The notes under the pieces were generated by a model that saw only the letters and a list, made by a program, of their open reading frames with translations, was not told where the DNA came from and searched no databases. Below, one piece after another: positions 1 through 7,899 of a DNA stretch of 64,000 nt; the first letter of the stretch is position 1, and every line of letters starts with the position of its first letter. This DNA comes from Thalassobacillus_A hwangdonensis (GTDB lineage: Bacteria > Bacillota > Bacilli > Bacillales > Halobacillaceae). The DNA is taken from the NCBI RefSeq assembly GCF_042675915.1, contig NZ_JBHTKL010000005.1, positions 930,001-994,000 on the forward strand, in the 5' to 3' direction. Both the position numbers and the translations under genes were made by a program.

Positions 1-1424
1 ATCCGCTTTCAAAAAACAACAATGTAGAAGTTGATTATTACCTGGATCAAAAGATTGCTGACTTCACTGGTAACGGCACACAAAAAGTTTTCAGCCTTGG
101 TAAGCGCGGGATTGAGGAAAGTACGTTTAATGGTGGAACTACTATTACCGTAGGTACTACCCCGTACACTATAACTACCGAGCCGGATGTTTTCGAAAGT
201 CAAGCAGCTGATGCAAACATAGTGCTCCTCGATGAAACAGCAGGGAATCTGGTTTTTAAGGACGCTATTGCTGATGGGGAAAGTTTTTCTGTATCCTTCC
301 AGCAGAAGTATGGAACGTTCGGACTGGAAACCTATGATGAAGAAGGAAATGCTTCAAAGCTGAATTTTGCTTTTGATGGTTCTAAATCATTAAATAATGT
401 GATCAATGACATCAACAATTCAGATATTGGTGTAAATGCATTCTACGATTCTTTTTCTGATAAATTAACACTGACTCGGGATCAAACTGGTAACTTGAAT
501 GACTCTGGTGATGAAATCATTACATCAGGCACTTTTTTGAATAATGTCCTGGGTTTTGCTGGAGTTACTGAAGATGGTGGTCAAAACGCATCTTTCACTA
601 TAAACGGTTTGAGCACTGAACGTTTCTCTAACACCTTTGAGATTAATGATGTAACTTTCACTTTGAAAAACACATTTGATTCTACTGTAGCTGGATCTGG
701 GCATGCTCCCGCTACAATCGGCGTCAGTACCGATAGCGAGAAAGTGTTTGAGAATATCAAAGGTTTCATTGAAAAGTACAATGAGACAATAGGTAAAATC
801 AATGAAAAACTGAATGAAGAATATTATCGTGATTATAAGCCTCTGACAGATGAAGAACGAGAAGCGATGACTGAGAAACAGGCAGAGCTTTGGGACGAAA
901 AAGCTCAGAGTGGGCTGTTAAAGAGAGACCCTCTTCTCTCAGGGGGATTAAGTCAGTTACGGACTGATTTCTACTCCCCAATCTCAAATATTTCTACTCA
1001 GTTCAGCCAGCTTGCTCAAATTGGAATTACTACTTCTTCTAATTACCGGGAAGGCGGTAAATTAGAAATTAATGAGGCTGATTTGAAAAAGGCAATCCAG
1101 GATGACCCAGAAGCAGTGAAGGAATTGTTTACTGCAAATGGAGATACTTATCAGGAGAAAGGCATTCTTCGTCGTATGCAGGACTCCTTGAAGGGTACAA
1201 TGGATCGTATCTATGAACGTGCAGGTAGAACGACATACACGAATGAACAGTTTACGATGGGAAGAAATCTAAAGGATATGAACGACCAAATTGATCGTTT
1301 CCAGGATAGGTTAGTTCAAATCGAAGATCGTTACTGGCGTCAGTTCACCGAGATGGAGAAAGCGATCCAACGGATGAACTCCCAATCGTCACAGTTGATG
1401 AACTACTTCGGTGGAGGCATGTAA
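1..1424 (+). CDS. fliD: Flagellar hook-associated protein 2 (filament cap), 5' partial
   Basis: FliD forms the pentameric cap at the filament tip and guides flagellin polymerisation outside the cell. The reading frame is open from base 3, so the N-terminus lies upstream of the window and about 473 codons are visible. The last roughly 45 residues are rich in charged and Gln residues (near DRLVQIEDRYWRQFTEMEKA), the amphipathic C-terminal helix that packs against filament subunits. The call is supported by the downstream flaG, fliS and fliT genes, the usual Bacillus order. A rho-independent terminator follows directly, so flaG-fliS-fliT probably also have their own promoter. The family is clear; the missing start means total length is unknown. 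Confidence 0.93.
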   Translation, partial: PLSKNNNVEVDYYLDQKIADFTGNGTQKVFSLGKRGIEESTFNGGTTITVGTTPYTITTEPDVFESQAADANIVLLDETAGNLVFKDAIADGESFSVSFQQKYGTFGLETYDEEGNASKLNFAFDGSKSLNNVINDINNSDIGVNAFYDSFSDKLTLTRDQTGNLNDSGDEIITSGTFLNNVLGFAGVTEDGGQNASFTINGLSTERFSNTFEINDVTFTLKNTFDSTVAGSGHAPATIGVSTDSEKVFENIKGFIEKYNETIGKINEKLNEEYYRDYKPLTDEEREAMTEKQAELWDEKAQSGLLKRDPLLSGGLSQLRTDFYSPISNISTQFSQLAQIGITTSSNYREGGKLEINEADLKKAIQDDPEAVKELFTANGDTYQEKGILRRMQDSLKGTMDRIYERAGRTTYTNEQFTMGRNLKDMNDQIDRFQDRLVQIEDRYWRQFTEMEKAIQRMNSQSSQLMNYFGGGM

Positions 1425-1431
1425 AACTCTC

Positions 1432-1463
1432 AAAGCTCAAATCTCACAGGTTTGGGCTTTTTC
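1432..1463 (+). terminator. Rho-independent terminator after fliD
   Basis: The arms AAAGCTCAAA and TTTGGGCTTT pair with one G-U and are followed by a T-rich tail. It lies 8 bases after the fliD stop codon. Confidence 0.75.
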
Positions 1464-1477
1464 TATTAGAAAATACT

Positions 1478-1503
1478 TCAATTTTGATGCTTTTGTCCGA
1501 TAT
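1478..1503 (+). promoter_or_regulatory. Candidate sigma-D (flagellar) promoter for flaG-fliS-fliT
   Basis: TCAA (1478-1481) and TCCGATAT (1496-1503) are separated by 14 bases. The sigma-D consensus is TAAA-N14-16-GCCGATAT, so 3 of 4 and 7 of 8 positions match. The site is about 30 bases ahead of flaG and behind the fliD terminator, a sensible place for a late flagellar promoter. Confidence 0.55.
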
Positions 1504-1535
1504 AAAAGGTAAATTGAATAAGGAGTTGCGTGGTT

Positions 1536-1877
1536 GTGAATGTGACTAATGTGTCTGATTCTCAATCCTTACAACGAGTGAACCAAACAGAACCAATCAT
1601 CCACGAGAAGGTAGAGAACGAATCTAAGAAAACTGAAGAAAAAGAACCCTTGACGAAGGAAAAAGCAGAAGAGGTTGTCGAAGGCCTGAACGATTTTATT
1701 GACGGAACGGATACATCCTTGCAGTTCGTCTTTCATGATAAACTGGAAGAGTACTATGTGACCGTCGTCGATTCTGTTACAAATGAAGTCGTCAAGGAAA
1801 TTCCGCCGAAGAAACTGTTGGATATCTATGCTGCTATGGCTGAAAAGCTTGGCTTCATTGTCGATCATAAAATTTAG
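1536..1877 (+). CDS. flaG: Flagellar protein FlaG
   Basis: A small protein of about 113 residues with a polar, Glu/Lys-rich N-terminal half and a conserved C-terminal FlaG domain (signatures TSLQFVFHDKLEEYYVTVVD and EVVKEIPPKKLLDIYA). FlaG proteins influence filament length, but their biochemical role is poorly defined. GTG at 1536 is chosen because AGGAG (1521-1525) is 10 bases upstream; an in-frame GTG at 1530, only 4 bases from the same site, would add two residues. It sits between fliD and fliS as in other bacilli and is probably transcribed from the sigma-D-like promoter at 1478-1503. Confidence 0.9.
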   Translation: MNVTNVSDSQSLQRVNQTEPIIHEKVENESKKTEEKEPLTKEKAEEVVEGLNDFIDGTDTSLQFVFHDKLEEYYVTVVDSVTNEVVKEIPPKKLLDIYAAMAEKLGFIVDHKI

Positions 1878-1898
1878 CAGGATAAGGAGTGTTGCTGC

Positions 1899-2288
1899 AT
1901 GTCCATTACCGCTTACCAGAATAATTCCGTTGAGACCGCATCACCAGGGGAACTGACGTTGATGCTCTACAACGGTTGCCTAAAGTTCATCACCCAGGCA
2001 AAAAAGGCGATGGAAACAGGTAATTTTGAACAAAAAAATACAAGCATTCAAAAAGCACAGAACATCATTCGTGAGCTGATGGTGACGATGGATCCGGACG
2101 CACCGATCACGAATGAAATTATGCCGCTCTATGATTATATTAACCGTCGTCTGATGGATGCGAACTTGAAAAACGAACAGGAGATCTTGGACGAAGCTTA
2201 TAGTCTTGTAGCTGATTTCCGTGATACTTGGAAGGAAGTCATCAAACAGACTCGCATTCAGCAATATGGCCAAGGTGGGAATGCGTAG
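1899..2288 (+). CDS. fliS: Flagellin export chaperone FliS
   Basis: FliS is a cytoplasmic chaperone that binds the disordered C-terminus of flagellin and keeps it unpolymerised before export. The product is 129 residues, the usual family length, mostly helical, and begins with the typical MSITAYQNNSVETASPGELT motif region whose first helix caps the flagellin groove. The ATG follows AAGGAG with 9 bases between. Its stop codon shares one base with the proposed fliT GTG start, indicating translational coupling. Confidence 0.95.
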   Translation: MSITAYQNNSVETASPGELTLMLYNGCLKFITQAKKAMETGNFEQKNTSIQKAQNIIRELMVTMDPDAPITNEIMPLYDYINRRLMDANLKNEQEILDEAYSLVADFRDTWKEVIKQTRIQQYGQGGNA

Positions 2289-2644
2289 TGAGTGAGGTGA
2301 CAGCTTACTACAAACTGACGATGGAGCTGAAAGAGCTGCTACAGCAAAAGGTGACCAACAGCAATCGGGAAGAAGTGCTACAGGAAGCGAACCGAATTCT
2401 TGATCAACGGGAGCTGAAGATGCAGAAACTTCCGGAGGCTTTGGAAACAGAAGAAGAGAAGCAGCAGATCAAAGCGGTTCTAAAACTGGATCCTGCTCTT
2501 CAAAAGCGTTTCCAGATCATTTTCACAGACCTGAAGACGGAAATGCGCAATACGAAGAAACAGCGAAATTCCAATCAGAAATACACAAATCCTTACCAGA
2601 ACGTATCCAACTATGACGGGATGTTCCTGGATAAGAAAAAGTAG
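2288..2644 (+). CDS. fliT: Flagellar chaperone FliT-like protein
   Basis: A 118-residue, highly helical, charged protein located directly after fliS, the standard position of fliT, the FliD export chaperone. GTG at 2288 overlaps the last base of the fliS stop; starting there gives MSEVTAYYKLTMELKELLQQ. An ATG 60 bases upstream in the same frame lies inside fliS and would append a non-conserved tail. FliT sequences diverge strongly, so the assignment rests on size, composition and synteny rather than on a sharp motif. Confidence 0.75.
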   Translation: MSEVTAYYKLTMELKELLQQKVTNSNREEVLQEANRILDQRELKMQKLPEALETEEEKQQIKAVLKLDPALQKRFQIIFTDLKTEMRNTKKQRNSNQKYTNPYQNVSNYDGMFLDKKK

Positions 2645-2652
2645 GTGATTCT

Positions 2653-3033
2653 TTGTCAGTCATAAGTGTTACGCAAAGTGAAATGCTAGTCGAATACAAT
2701 CAGATGTTGAATGTGCTAAGTGAAGGTTTTGACTACTTGGAGAACAACCTTGAAGACGAAGCTCCACCACAGGTGCAGCAGGTTTTTGTCGACACACTGA
2801 ACGCGTTCGACCAGTTGAGCAAAATACATAACCAGATGGAACAGCTGCTTGAAGAGGACGGACTTGAACCGCTCCTTGCCGACTTCAGCGACATCATCCG
2901 CTCATTGGCGAAATGGTTCGACCAGCCAACCAATGATGAAAAACGCGACTTGTTGATCAAGGAAGTGTCCCCATCATTCAAAAGCTGGAAGCAGCGGATG
3001 CAAGCATTGATCCATCCATACGTAGCCCACTGA
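2653..3033 (+). CDS. Conserved helical protein of unknown function, end of flagellar operon
   Basis: I do not recognise the family. The product is 126 residues, acidic, without signal peptide or membrane segments, and predicted almost wholly helical with heptad-like stretches around residues 15-70. TTG at 2653 is used because AGGTGA precedes it by a few bases, and the gene starts only 8 bases after fliT. The tight spacing and the terminator behind it suggest it is the last gene of the fliS-fliT transcript, so a chaperone or flagellar regulatory role is possible but unproven. Confidence 0.7.
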   Translation: MSVISVTQSEMLVEYNQMLNVLSEGFDYLENNLEDEAPPQVQQVFVDTLNAFDQLSKIHNQMEQLLEEDGLEPLLADFSDIIRSLAKWFDQPTNDEKRDLLIKEVSPSFKSWKQRMQALIHPYVAH

Positions 3034-3038
3034 TTATA

Positions 3039-3075
3039 AACAGCCTGAATCCTGAACGGAATCAGGCTGTTTTTA
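3039..3075 (+). terminator. Rho-independent terminator of the flagellar transcript
   Basis: CAGCCTGA and TCAGGCTG form the stem, followed by TTTTTA. It directly follows the 2653-3033 gene. Confidence 0.85.
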
Positions 3076-3133
3076 TGTGAAGCGAATATAGCTTAGCGGA
3101 TGTCCATATTTATTAGAAAGGAGGTATGAATCA

Positions 3134-3409
3134 ATGGAAACGAAACATGAACAGCAAACTGCACCAGAACAAGTGAACGGACTGGCAATTGCATCAATGG
3201 TATTAGGAATTGTAGGTCTTGTGTTGGTCATCATCCCGATTATTCCTTATATATTGGCCATTCTTGCGGTCGTTTTTGGATTTATTTCAATGAATCGTTC
3301 TGTTAAAAAAGGTTTCTCCATTACCGGAGTGGTGACAGGCTTCATCACACTCGGATTGAAAATTCTGTTCTGGGTATTAGTGTTTGGCTTTGCAAATTCA
3401 GGCTATTAA
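3134..3409 (+). CDS. DUF4190-type small membrane protein
   Basis: A 91-residue protein with a short polar N-terminus and two hydrophobic segments (about residues 18-50 and 64-88) rich in Gly, Ile and Val. The start of the first segment, NGLAIASMVLGIVG, is the DUF4190 signature. These proteins are integral membrane proteins of unknown function. The ATG is preceded by a strong AGAAAGGAGG site (3116-3125). It stands alone between a terminator and the hpf promoter region. Confidence 0.8.
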   Translation: METKHEQQTAPEQVNGLAIASMVLGIVGLVLVIIPIIPYILAILAVVFGFISMNRSVKKGFSITGVVTGFITLGLKILFWVLVFGFANSGY

Positions 3410-3460
3410 GTACATATAATTATTCGACTTTTCACCCTCATGTTCACACAATGTCCATCG

Positions 3461-3466
3461 TATAAT
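3461..3466 (+). promoter_or_regulatory. Possible second hpf -10 element in a shared ACAATGTCCAT motif
   Basis: TATAAT lies at the end of ACAATGTCCATCG, and the same ACAATGTCCAT-N-GTATAA arrangement recurs at 4412-4431. ACACAAT and ATTGTGT form an inverted repeat around it. No clear -35 box is visible. Confidence 0.3.
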
Positions 3467-3559
3467 TGTGTCAAAACGGGTAAAGTAAAAGTAGACCCTG
3501 TTAAACATTTCTACACCACCCAACAAATTCCGACACAAATTATTCAAATAATTCCGAAA

Positions 3560-3595
3560 GTTTATGCAGGAATGGAGCAGGGTATGATAGAATAA
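3560..3595 (+). promoter_or_regulatory. Candidate sigma-B promoter with overlapping sigma-H-like elements ahead of hpf
   Basis: GTTTAT (3560-3565) and GGGTAT (3580-3585) are 14 bases apart; the sigma-B consensus is GTTTAA-N12-15-GGGTAT. Overlapping it, GCAGGAATG (3566-3574) and TAGAATAA (3588-3595) resemble sigma-H -35 and -10 boxes with one mismatch each and a spacer one base long. B. subtilis hpf (yvyD) is known to be under both sigma-B and sigma-H. Confidence 0.6.
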
Positions 3596-3630
3596 TAATC
3601 ACATAAGGATGAAAGGAGGACACTTCTATT

Positions 3631-4185
3631 ATGAAATACAACATTCGTGGTGAAAATCTAGAAGTGACCGAAGCAATCAAGGACTATGTCGAGAAGAAAG
3701 TTGGCAAACTTGAAAGATACTTCGATGAGCCAGTCACTTCCGAGGTTCATGTTAATTTAAGTGTCTATAATGATGAGCAGGAAATCGAGGTCACCATTCC
3801 AATGAAGAACCTTTTGCTCCGAGCTGAGGAGCAACACACAGACCTGTATGCTGCCATCGACCTTGTGGTTGATAAATTGGAGCGACAAATCCGTAAGCAC
3901 AAGACGAAAGTCAACCGTAAATTCCGTCAGGACGGAGCTCCGAAATATGTATTTGCAGAACTTGAAAAAGAAGCGAACAATCTGCCGGTGGAAGAGGATG
4001 ACTCTGATCTCGAGATTGTGAAACAAAAACGCTTCGATCTGAAACCGATGGACTCTGAAGAAGCTATCCTCCAAATGGATATGCTGGGTCACAATTTCTA
4101 CGTTTATACGAATTCTGAAACAAATGAAACGAATGTGGTCTACCGTCGTCGTGATGGACGCTACGGTTTAATCGAACCACAGTAA
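3631..4185 (+). CDS. hpf: Ribosome hibernation promoting factor, long form
   Basis: Long HPF dimerises 70S ribosomes into inactive 100S particles in stationary phase or stress. The protein has 184 residues: an N-terminal S30AE beta-alpha-beta domain (about 1-100, opening MKYNIRGENLEVTEAI), a linker, and a C-terminal dimerisation domain (about 125-184, with RFDLKPMDSEEAILQMDMLG and ending in a YRRRDGRYGLIEP-type motif). This is the full Gram-positive long form. The ATG follows AAAGGAGG. The upstream region holds a sigma-B/sigma-H-like promoter, consistent with the stress and post-exponential control known for this gene. A terminator follows. Confidence 0.97.
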   Translation: MKYNIRGENLEVTEAIKDYVEKKVGKLERYFDEPVTSEVHVNLSVYNDEQEIEVTIPMKNLLLRAEEQHTDLYAAIDLVVDKLERQIRKHKTKVNRKFRQDGAPKYVFAELEKEANNLPVEEDDSDLEIVKQKRFDLKPMDSEEAILQMDMLGHNFYVYTNSETNETNVVYRRRDGRYGLIEPQ

Positions 4186-4200
4186 AATTAAATGAAACGA

Positions 4201-4232
4201 AGGCGATCCTGAAACAGGGGTCGCCTTTTTAA
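4201..4232 (+). terminator. Rho-independent terminator after hpf
   Basis: AGGCGATCCTG pairs imperfectly with CAGGGGTCGCCT and is followed by TTTTT. Confidence 0.8.
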
Positions 4233-4269
4233 ATGCGCTGAAAAGGAAGCGAGGTCTGGTATCGCATAA

Positions 4270-4321
4270 TTTGTCGAAAGCATTTAGAAAAAGTAGGTGT
4301 TTTTCGATATTGGATGTCGAA
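4270..4321 (+). promoter_or_regulatory. Two Spo0A-box-like sites ahead of the small coiled-coil gene
   Basis: TTTGTCGAA (4270-4278) matches the 0A-box consensus TTTGTCRAA, and ATGTCGAA (4314-4321) retains the TGTCGAA core. They lie 150-200 bases before the next gene; function is inferred. Confidence 0.35.
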
Positions 4322-4475
4322 TGATGTAGAAAGTGAACCTGAATCCGTCAATAACCGCGTTTTATCTCCTCAAATCACCTCCATTCTTCAATTCCTGCAA
4401 TTGGTTCACCCGACAATGTCCATGGTATAACTTTAGTTGTAGTCATCAACCACAGGCGAAAGGAGACGTATGATC

Positions 4476-4676
4476 ATGACTTGTAAACAATCCTATCAAG
4501 ACCTGCAACATAGGCTGAAGCAACAGGAACAGACGATTGCTCAGCTGGTTGAAATCGTTGCTGCTACAAACAAGCGTGTCTTTGAACTGGATCGCAGGCA
4601 ATCTGGAGTGGAACACCTCCTCCTCACTCAAGAAGCCAAGGTTGCGTACCGTTCATCACCCCTGGCACGCTTGTAA
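4476..4676 (+). CDS. Small coiled-coil protein of unknown function
   Basis: The product is about 66 residues, with a central amphipathic helix whose heptads fit a coiled coil (around LQHRLKQQEQTIAQLVEIVA). It has no membrane segment. The start at 4476 is preferred over 4470 because AGGAG (4461-4465) is 10 bases from the former and 4 from the latter. A -10-like TATAAC at 4426-4431 follows the ACAATGTCCAT motif also seen upstream of hpf, and a terminator-like hairpin follows. I do not recognise the family, though a strong RBS and flanking signals support a real gene. Confidence 0.6.
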   Translation: MTCKQSYQDLQHRLKQQEQTIAQLVEIVAATNKRVFELDRRQSGVEHLLLTQEAKVAYRSSPLARL

Positions 4677-4752
4677 CTCTCACTTCCAAACGCTAAACCC
4701 TAAGCGTACCACGCAAGCCTCCCCGCAATACACTCCCATACGTCTCCAGATC

Positions 4753-4786
4753 AGAAGCAGCCCATCCCCAGGACTGCTTCTTTTCT
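4753..4786 (+). terminator. Terminator-like hairpin after the small coiled-coil gene
   Basis: AGAAGCAG and CTGCTTCT form an 8-bp stem followed by TTTC. Confidence 0.6.
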
Positions 4787-4821
4787 TTATAAATAGTTAA
4801 ACGGTACTTGATGTAGATAAA

Positions 4822-4935
4822 AAAATGGTCAGTGAATTCACTCGCTTTCCGCGGACGAACGGTCAAGCCTCCTTGCTTCGCTGCGGGGTCTCGACTCATT
4901 CGTTTTTCCGCTGGAGTCTCGCAAATTCCCATTTT
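4822..4935 (-). repeat. Hairpin repeat element, copy A
   Basis: About 114 bases with outer arms AAAATGG (4822-4828) and CCATTTT (4929-4935). Between them are the family's core blocks in reverse orientation: CTTTCCGCGG, AAGCCTCC, GCGGGGTCTCG and a GGAGTCTCG end. It lies in the 631-base gene-free stretch before secA, which otherwise holds only copy B and the secA promoter. Confidence 0.75.
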
Positions 4936-5050
4936 CACCTAATGAGAGAACCGCTTAACATCCTAAATTAAGTAAGCTAGTATCAAAGTATCCTTTTTCT
5001 AAAGCTTTATATAAGTGTTGTTCCATTCCACTAACAATCATAAAGGGTCT

Positions 5051-5154
5051 GGGAAACTCCGAGACTCCTGCGGGAATAGATGGATGGCAAGACCCCACAG
5101 AGCGATAGCTCGAGGAGGCTTGCCTTCATCCCCGCGGAAAGCGAGTAGTTTCCC
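5051..5154 (+). repeat. Hairpin repeat element, copy B
   Basis: Outer arms GGGAAACT (5051-5058) and AGTTTCCC (5147-5154) enclose the core GACTCCTGCGGGAA, GGCAAGACCCCAC, GAGGAGGCTTGCC and CCCCGCGGAAAGCG, which fold on each other (GGCAAG with CTTGCC). It is in forward orientation and lies between copy A and the secA promoter. Confidence 0.8.
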
Positions 5155-5210
5155 CGAGCCGTTATCCAAAACCCAGAATGGAACAAGCCATCCCGTAAGC
5201 TTTTCCCATA

Positions 5211-5240
5211 TTGGCAGGATGTTTGTGGAAGTGTTATTAT
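5211..5240 (+). promoter_or_regulatory. Candidate sigma-A promoter for secA
   Basis: TTGGCA (5211-5216) and TATTAT (5235-5240) are separated by 18 bases, about 70 bases before the secA start. Confidence 0.45.
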
Positions 5241-5307
5241 AGTTTAGGACGAAACTATTATTATAAGAAGATTTAAGCATATAGATTTTTTATGAGGAGC
5301 GGTTATC

Positions 5308-7821
5308 ATGCTTGAGGCCTTAAAAAAGATTTTCGGTGATGGCAACCAACGCCACGTCAACCGGATGCAGAAAATTGCTGACGATATCGAAGCAATGGAG
5401 CCTGACATGGAAAAGCTGTCAGACGACGAACTTCGAAACAAGACAGAAGAATTCAAACAACGTTATCAGAATGGCGAATCGCTGGAAGATTTGCAGGTAG
5501 AGGCATACGCAGTAGTTCGTGAAGCGGCGAAGCGTGCACTTGGCATGCGTCCATTCAATGTCCAGCTGCTTGGTGCGATCGCACTTCATGACGGAAATAT
5601 CGCTGAGATGAAAACCGGTGAAGGTAAAACGCTAGCTTCCACGATGCCGGCTTACTTGAACGCAATCTCTGGTAACGGCGTCCATATCATCACGGTCAAC
5701 GACTACTTGGCGACGCGTGATGCGCGTGAAATGGGTGAGCTTTATAGCTTCCTTGGTCTTACTGTCGGTCTTAACCTGAACGGCATGTCCAAGGACGAGA
5801 AACGTGAAGCATATGCTGCAGATATTACGTACGGTACGAACAACGAATTCGGGTTCGACTATCTGCGTGACAATATGGTCCTTTACAAAGAGCAGATGGT
5901 TCAGCGTAGCCTGCCATTTGCAATTATTGATGAGGTCGACTCTGCATTGATCGATGAGGCGCGTACGCCGTTGATCATTTCAGGGTCTGCATCGAAATCC
6001 GCTGATATGTACCAGCGGGCAAATGCGTTCGTTCGATTGCTCGATAATGAAGAGCACTTCACTTATGATGTGAAAACAAAGGGTGTACAGCTTACAGAAG
6101 AAGGGATCAACCGGGCAGAAGAATTTTTCAAAATTGATAACCTGTTCGACCTTTCCAACGTTTCGCTTACTCACCACATCAACCAGGCGCTGAAAGCACA
6201 CGCTGCGATGCACAAAGATACGGATTATGTGGTCGAAGAGGGTGAAGTGGTCATCGTTGACCAATTCACCGGTCGTCTGATGAAAGGTCGTCGCTACAGT
6301 GACGGTCTGCACCAGGCTATCGAAGCGAAGGAAGGCCTGGAAATCCAGAACGAAAGCATGACGCTTGCGTCGATCACATTCCAGAACTTTTTCCGTATGT
6401 ATGACAAGCTTGCCGGTATGACTGGTACAGCGAAGACGGAAGAAGAGGAATTCATCAACATCTACAATATGCGCGTTATCGCAATTCCGACGAACAAGCC
6501 GGTCATCCGTGATGACAGAGCGGATCTCGTCTACAAATCGATGGATGGGAAGTTCCGTGCGGTTGTTGAAGATATCAAGGAAAAATATGACCGCGGCCAG
6601 CCGGTACTTGTCGGTACGGTTGCCGTTGAAACTTCCGAGCTGATTTCAAGGTATTTGACGAAAGCCGGAATCAAGCACAACGTTTTGAACGCGAAAAACC
6701 ACTTCCGTGAAGCAGAAATCATTGAAAACGCCGGTCAACAAGGTGCAATTACAATTGCGACAAACATGGCCGGTCGTGGTACGGACATCAAGCTTGGTGA
6801 AGGCGTCAAAGATCTTGGCGGTCTTGCGGTCATCGGAACCGAGCGTCACGAATCCCGCCGTATTGATAATCAGCTGCGTGGTCGTTCCGGACGTCAGGGA
6901 GACCCTGGTGTATCCCAGTTCTATCTTTCCATGGAAGATGAATTGATGCGCCGCTTCGGCTCCGATAACATGCGTGCAATGATGGACCGCTTCGGAATGG
7001 ACGACAGCCAGCCAATCGAAAGTAAAATGGTTTCCCGTGCTGTAGAATCTGCTCAGAAGCGTGTCGAGGGTAATAACTTCGACTCTCGTAAAACGATCCT
7101 TTCCTATGATGATGTACTTCGTCAGCAGCGTGAAATCATCTACAAACAGCGTTTTGAAGTACTTGATTCCGAAAACCTGCGCAATATAATTGAGGAAATG
7201 ATTCAAACAACGGTGACTCGCACGGTAGAGGCGCACACTTCCGAGGAGCTTGATGAAAACTGGGAGCTTGATAAGATTGTAGATTACCTTCGAGCTAACC
7301 TGCTGGAAGAAGGCGATGTGACTACATCGGATCTACAAGGTAAAGACCCAGAAGAAATGATTAATCTGATCATTGATAAAATCAAGCAGCGCTACAATGA
7401 GAAGGAAGAAGAGCTTACAGCAGAGCAGATGCGTGAGTTCGAAAAAGTCATCCTGCTTCGTACAGTTGACCAGAAGTGGATGGATCATATCGACCAGATG
7501 GATCAGCTGCGTCAGGGAATCCACTTGAGAGCTTACGGACAAAACGATCCGCTTCGTGAATATCAGATGGAAGGCTTCGCGATGTTCGAAGAAATGATTG
7601 CAAACATCGAAGAAGAAGTTGCCCGATATGTCATGAAAGCACAGATTCGCAGTAACCTGGAGCGTCAGGAAGTCGCCAAAGGTGCTACAGCTGTTTCCGG
7701 CGGTCAGGATCAGTCTGCTAAGAAGAAACGTCAGCCATTCGTCAAGAAAGACAGTGTCGGACGCAACGACCCTTGCCCATGCGGTAGCGGTAAAAAATAT
7801 AAAAATTGTCATGGTAAGTGA
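5308..7821 (+). CDS. secA: Preprotein translocase ATPase SecA
   Basis: SecA is the peripheral motor that drives unfolded preproteins through SecYEG. The protein has 837 residues, normal for Firmicutes. It shows the Walker A motif MKTGEGKT (101-108), the DEVD box (208-211), the second helicase domain with TNMAGRGTDIKLGEGV and the RGRSGRQGDPG motif, and a C-terminal zinc-binding tail CPCGSGKKYKNCHGK that contacts SecB-like or lipid partners. The ATG follows GAGGAG. prfB follows after a terminator, the order seen in B. subtilis. Two hairpin repeats precede the gene. Nothing in the sequence departs from an essential SecA1. Confidence 0.98.
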   Translation: MLEALKKIFGDGNQRHVNRMQKIADDIEAMEPDMEKLSDDELRNKTEEFKQRYQNGESLEDLQVEAYAVVREAAKRALGMRPFNVQLLGAIALHDGNIAEMKTGEGKTLASTMPAYLNAISGNGVHIITVNDYLATRDAREMGELYSFLGLTVGLNLNGMSKDEKREAYAADITYGTNNEFGFDYLRDNMVLYKEQMVQRSLPFAIIDEVDSALIDEARTPLIISGSASKSADMYQRANAFVRLLDNEEHFTYDVKTKGVQLTEEGINRAEEFFKIDNLFDLSNVSLTHHINQALKAHAAMHKDTDYVVEEGEVVIVDQFTGRLMKGRRYSDGLHQAIEAKEGLEIQNESMTLASITFQNFFRMYDKLAGMTGTAKTEEEEFINIYNMRVIAIPTNKPVIRDDRADLVYKSMDGKFRAVVEDIKEKYDRGQPVLVGTVAVETSELISRYLTKAGIKHNVLNAKNHFREAEIIENAGQQGAITIATNMAGRGTDIKLGEGVKDLGGLAVIGTERHESRRIDNQLRGRSGRQGDPGVSQFYLSMEDELMRRFGSDNMRAMMDRFGMDDSQPIESKMVSRAVESAQKRVEGNNFDSRKTILSYDDVLRQQREIIYKQRFEVLDSENLRNIIEEMIQTTVTRTVEAHTSEELDENWELDKIVDYLRANLLEEGDVTTSDLQGKDPEEMINLIIDKIKQRYNEKEEELTAEQMREFEKVILLRTVDQKWMDHIDQMDQLRQGIHLRAYGQNDPLREYQMEGFAMFEEMIANIEEEVARYVMKAQIRSNLERQEVAKGATAVSGGQDQSAKKKRQPFVKKDSVGRNDPCPCGSGKKYKNCHGK

Positions 7822-7830
7822 TAGAGGAGG

Positions 7831-7860
7831 ACACTCTCTCAATCTGGAGAGAGTGTTTTC
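7831..7860 (+). terminator. Rho-independent terminator between secA and prfB
   Basis: ACACTCTCTC (7831-7840) pairs perfectly with GAGAGAGTGT (7847-7856), followed by TTTTC. Read-through may still couple prfB to secA. Confidence 0.85.
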
Positions 7861-7899
7861 CAATGTAAACGCAACATACTACTTTTTGAGGTGATCATT

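Noticed and set aside
5045..5242. Short open frames on either strand within the hairpin repeats before secA
   Set aside because: They are created by the repeat sequence itself, lack ribosome binding sites and have no coding character; similar frames recur in the other copies.
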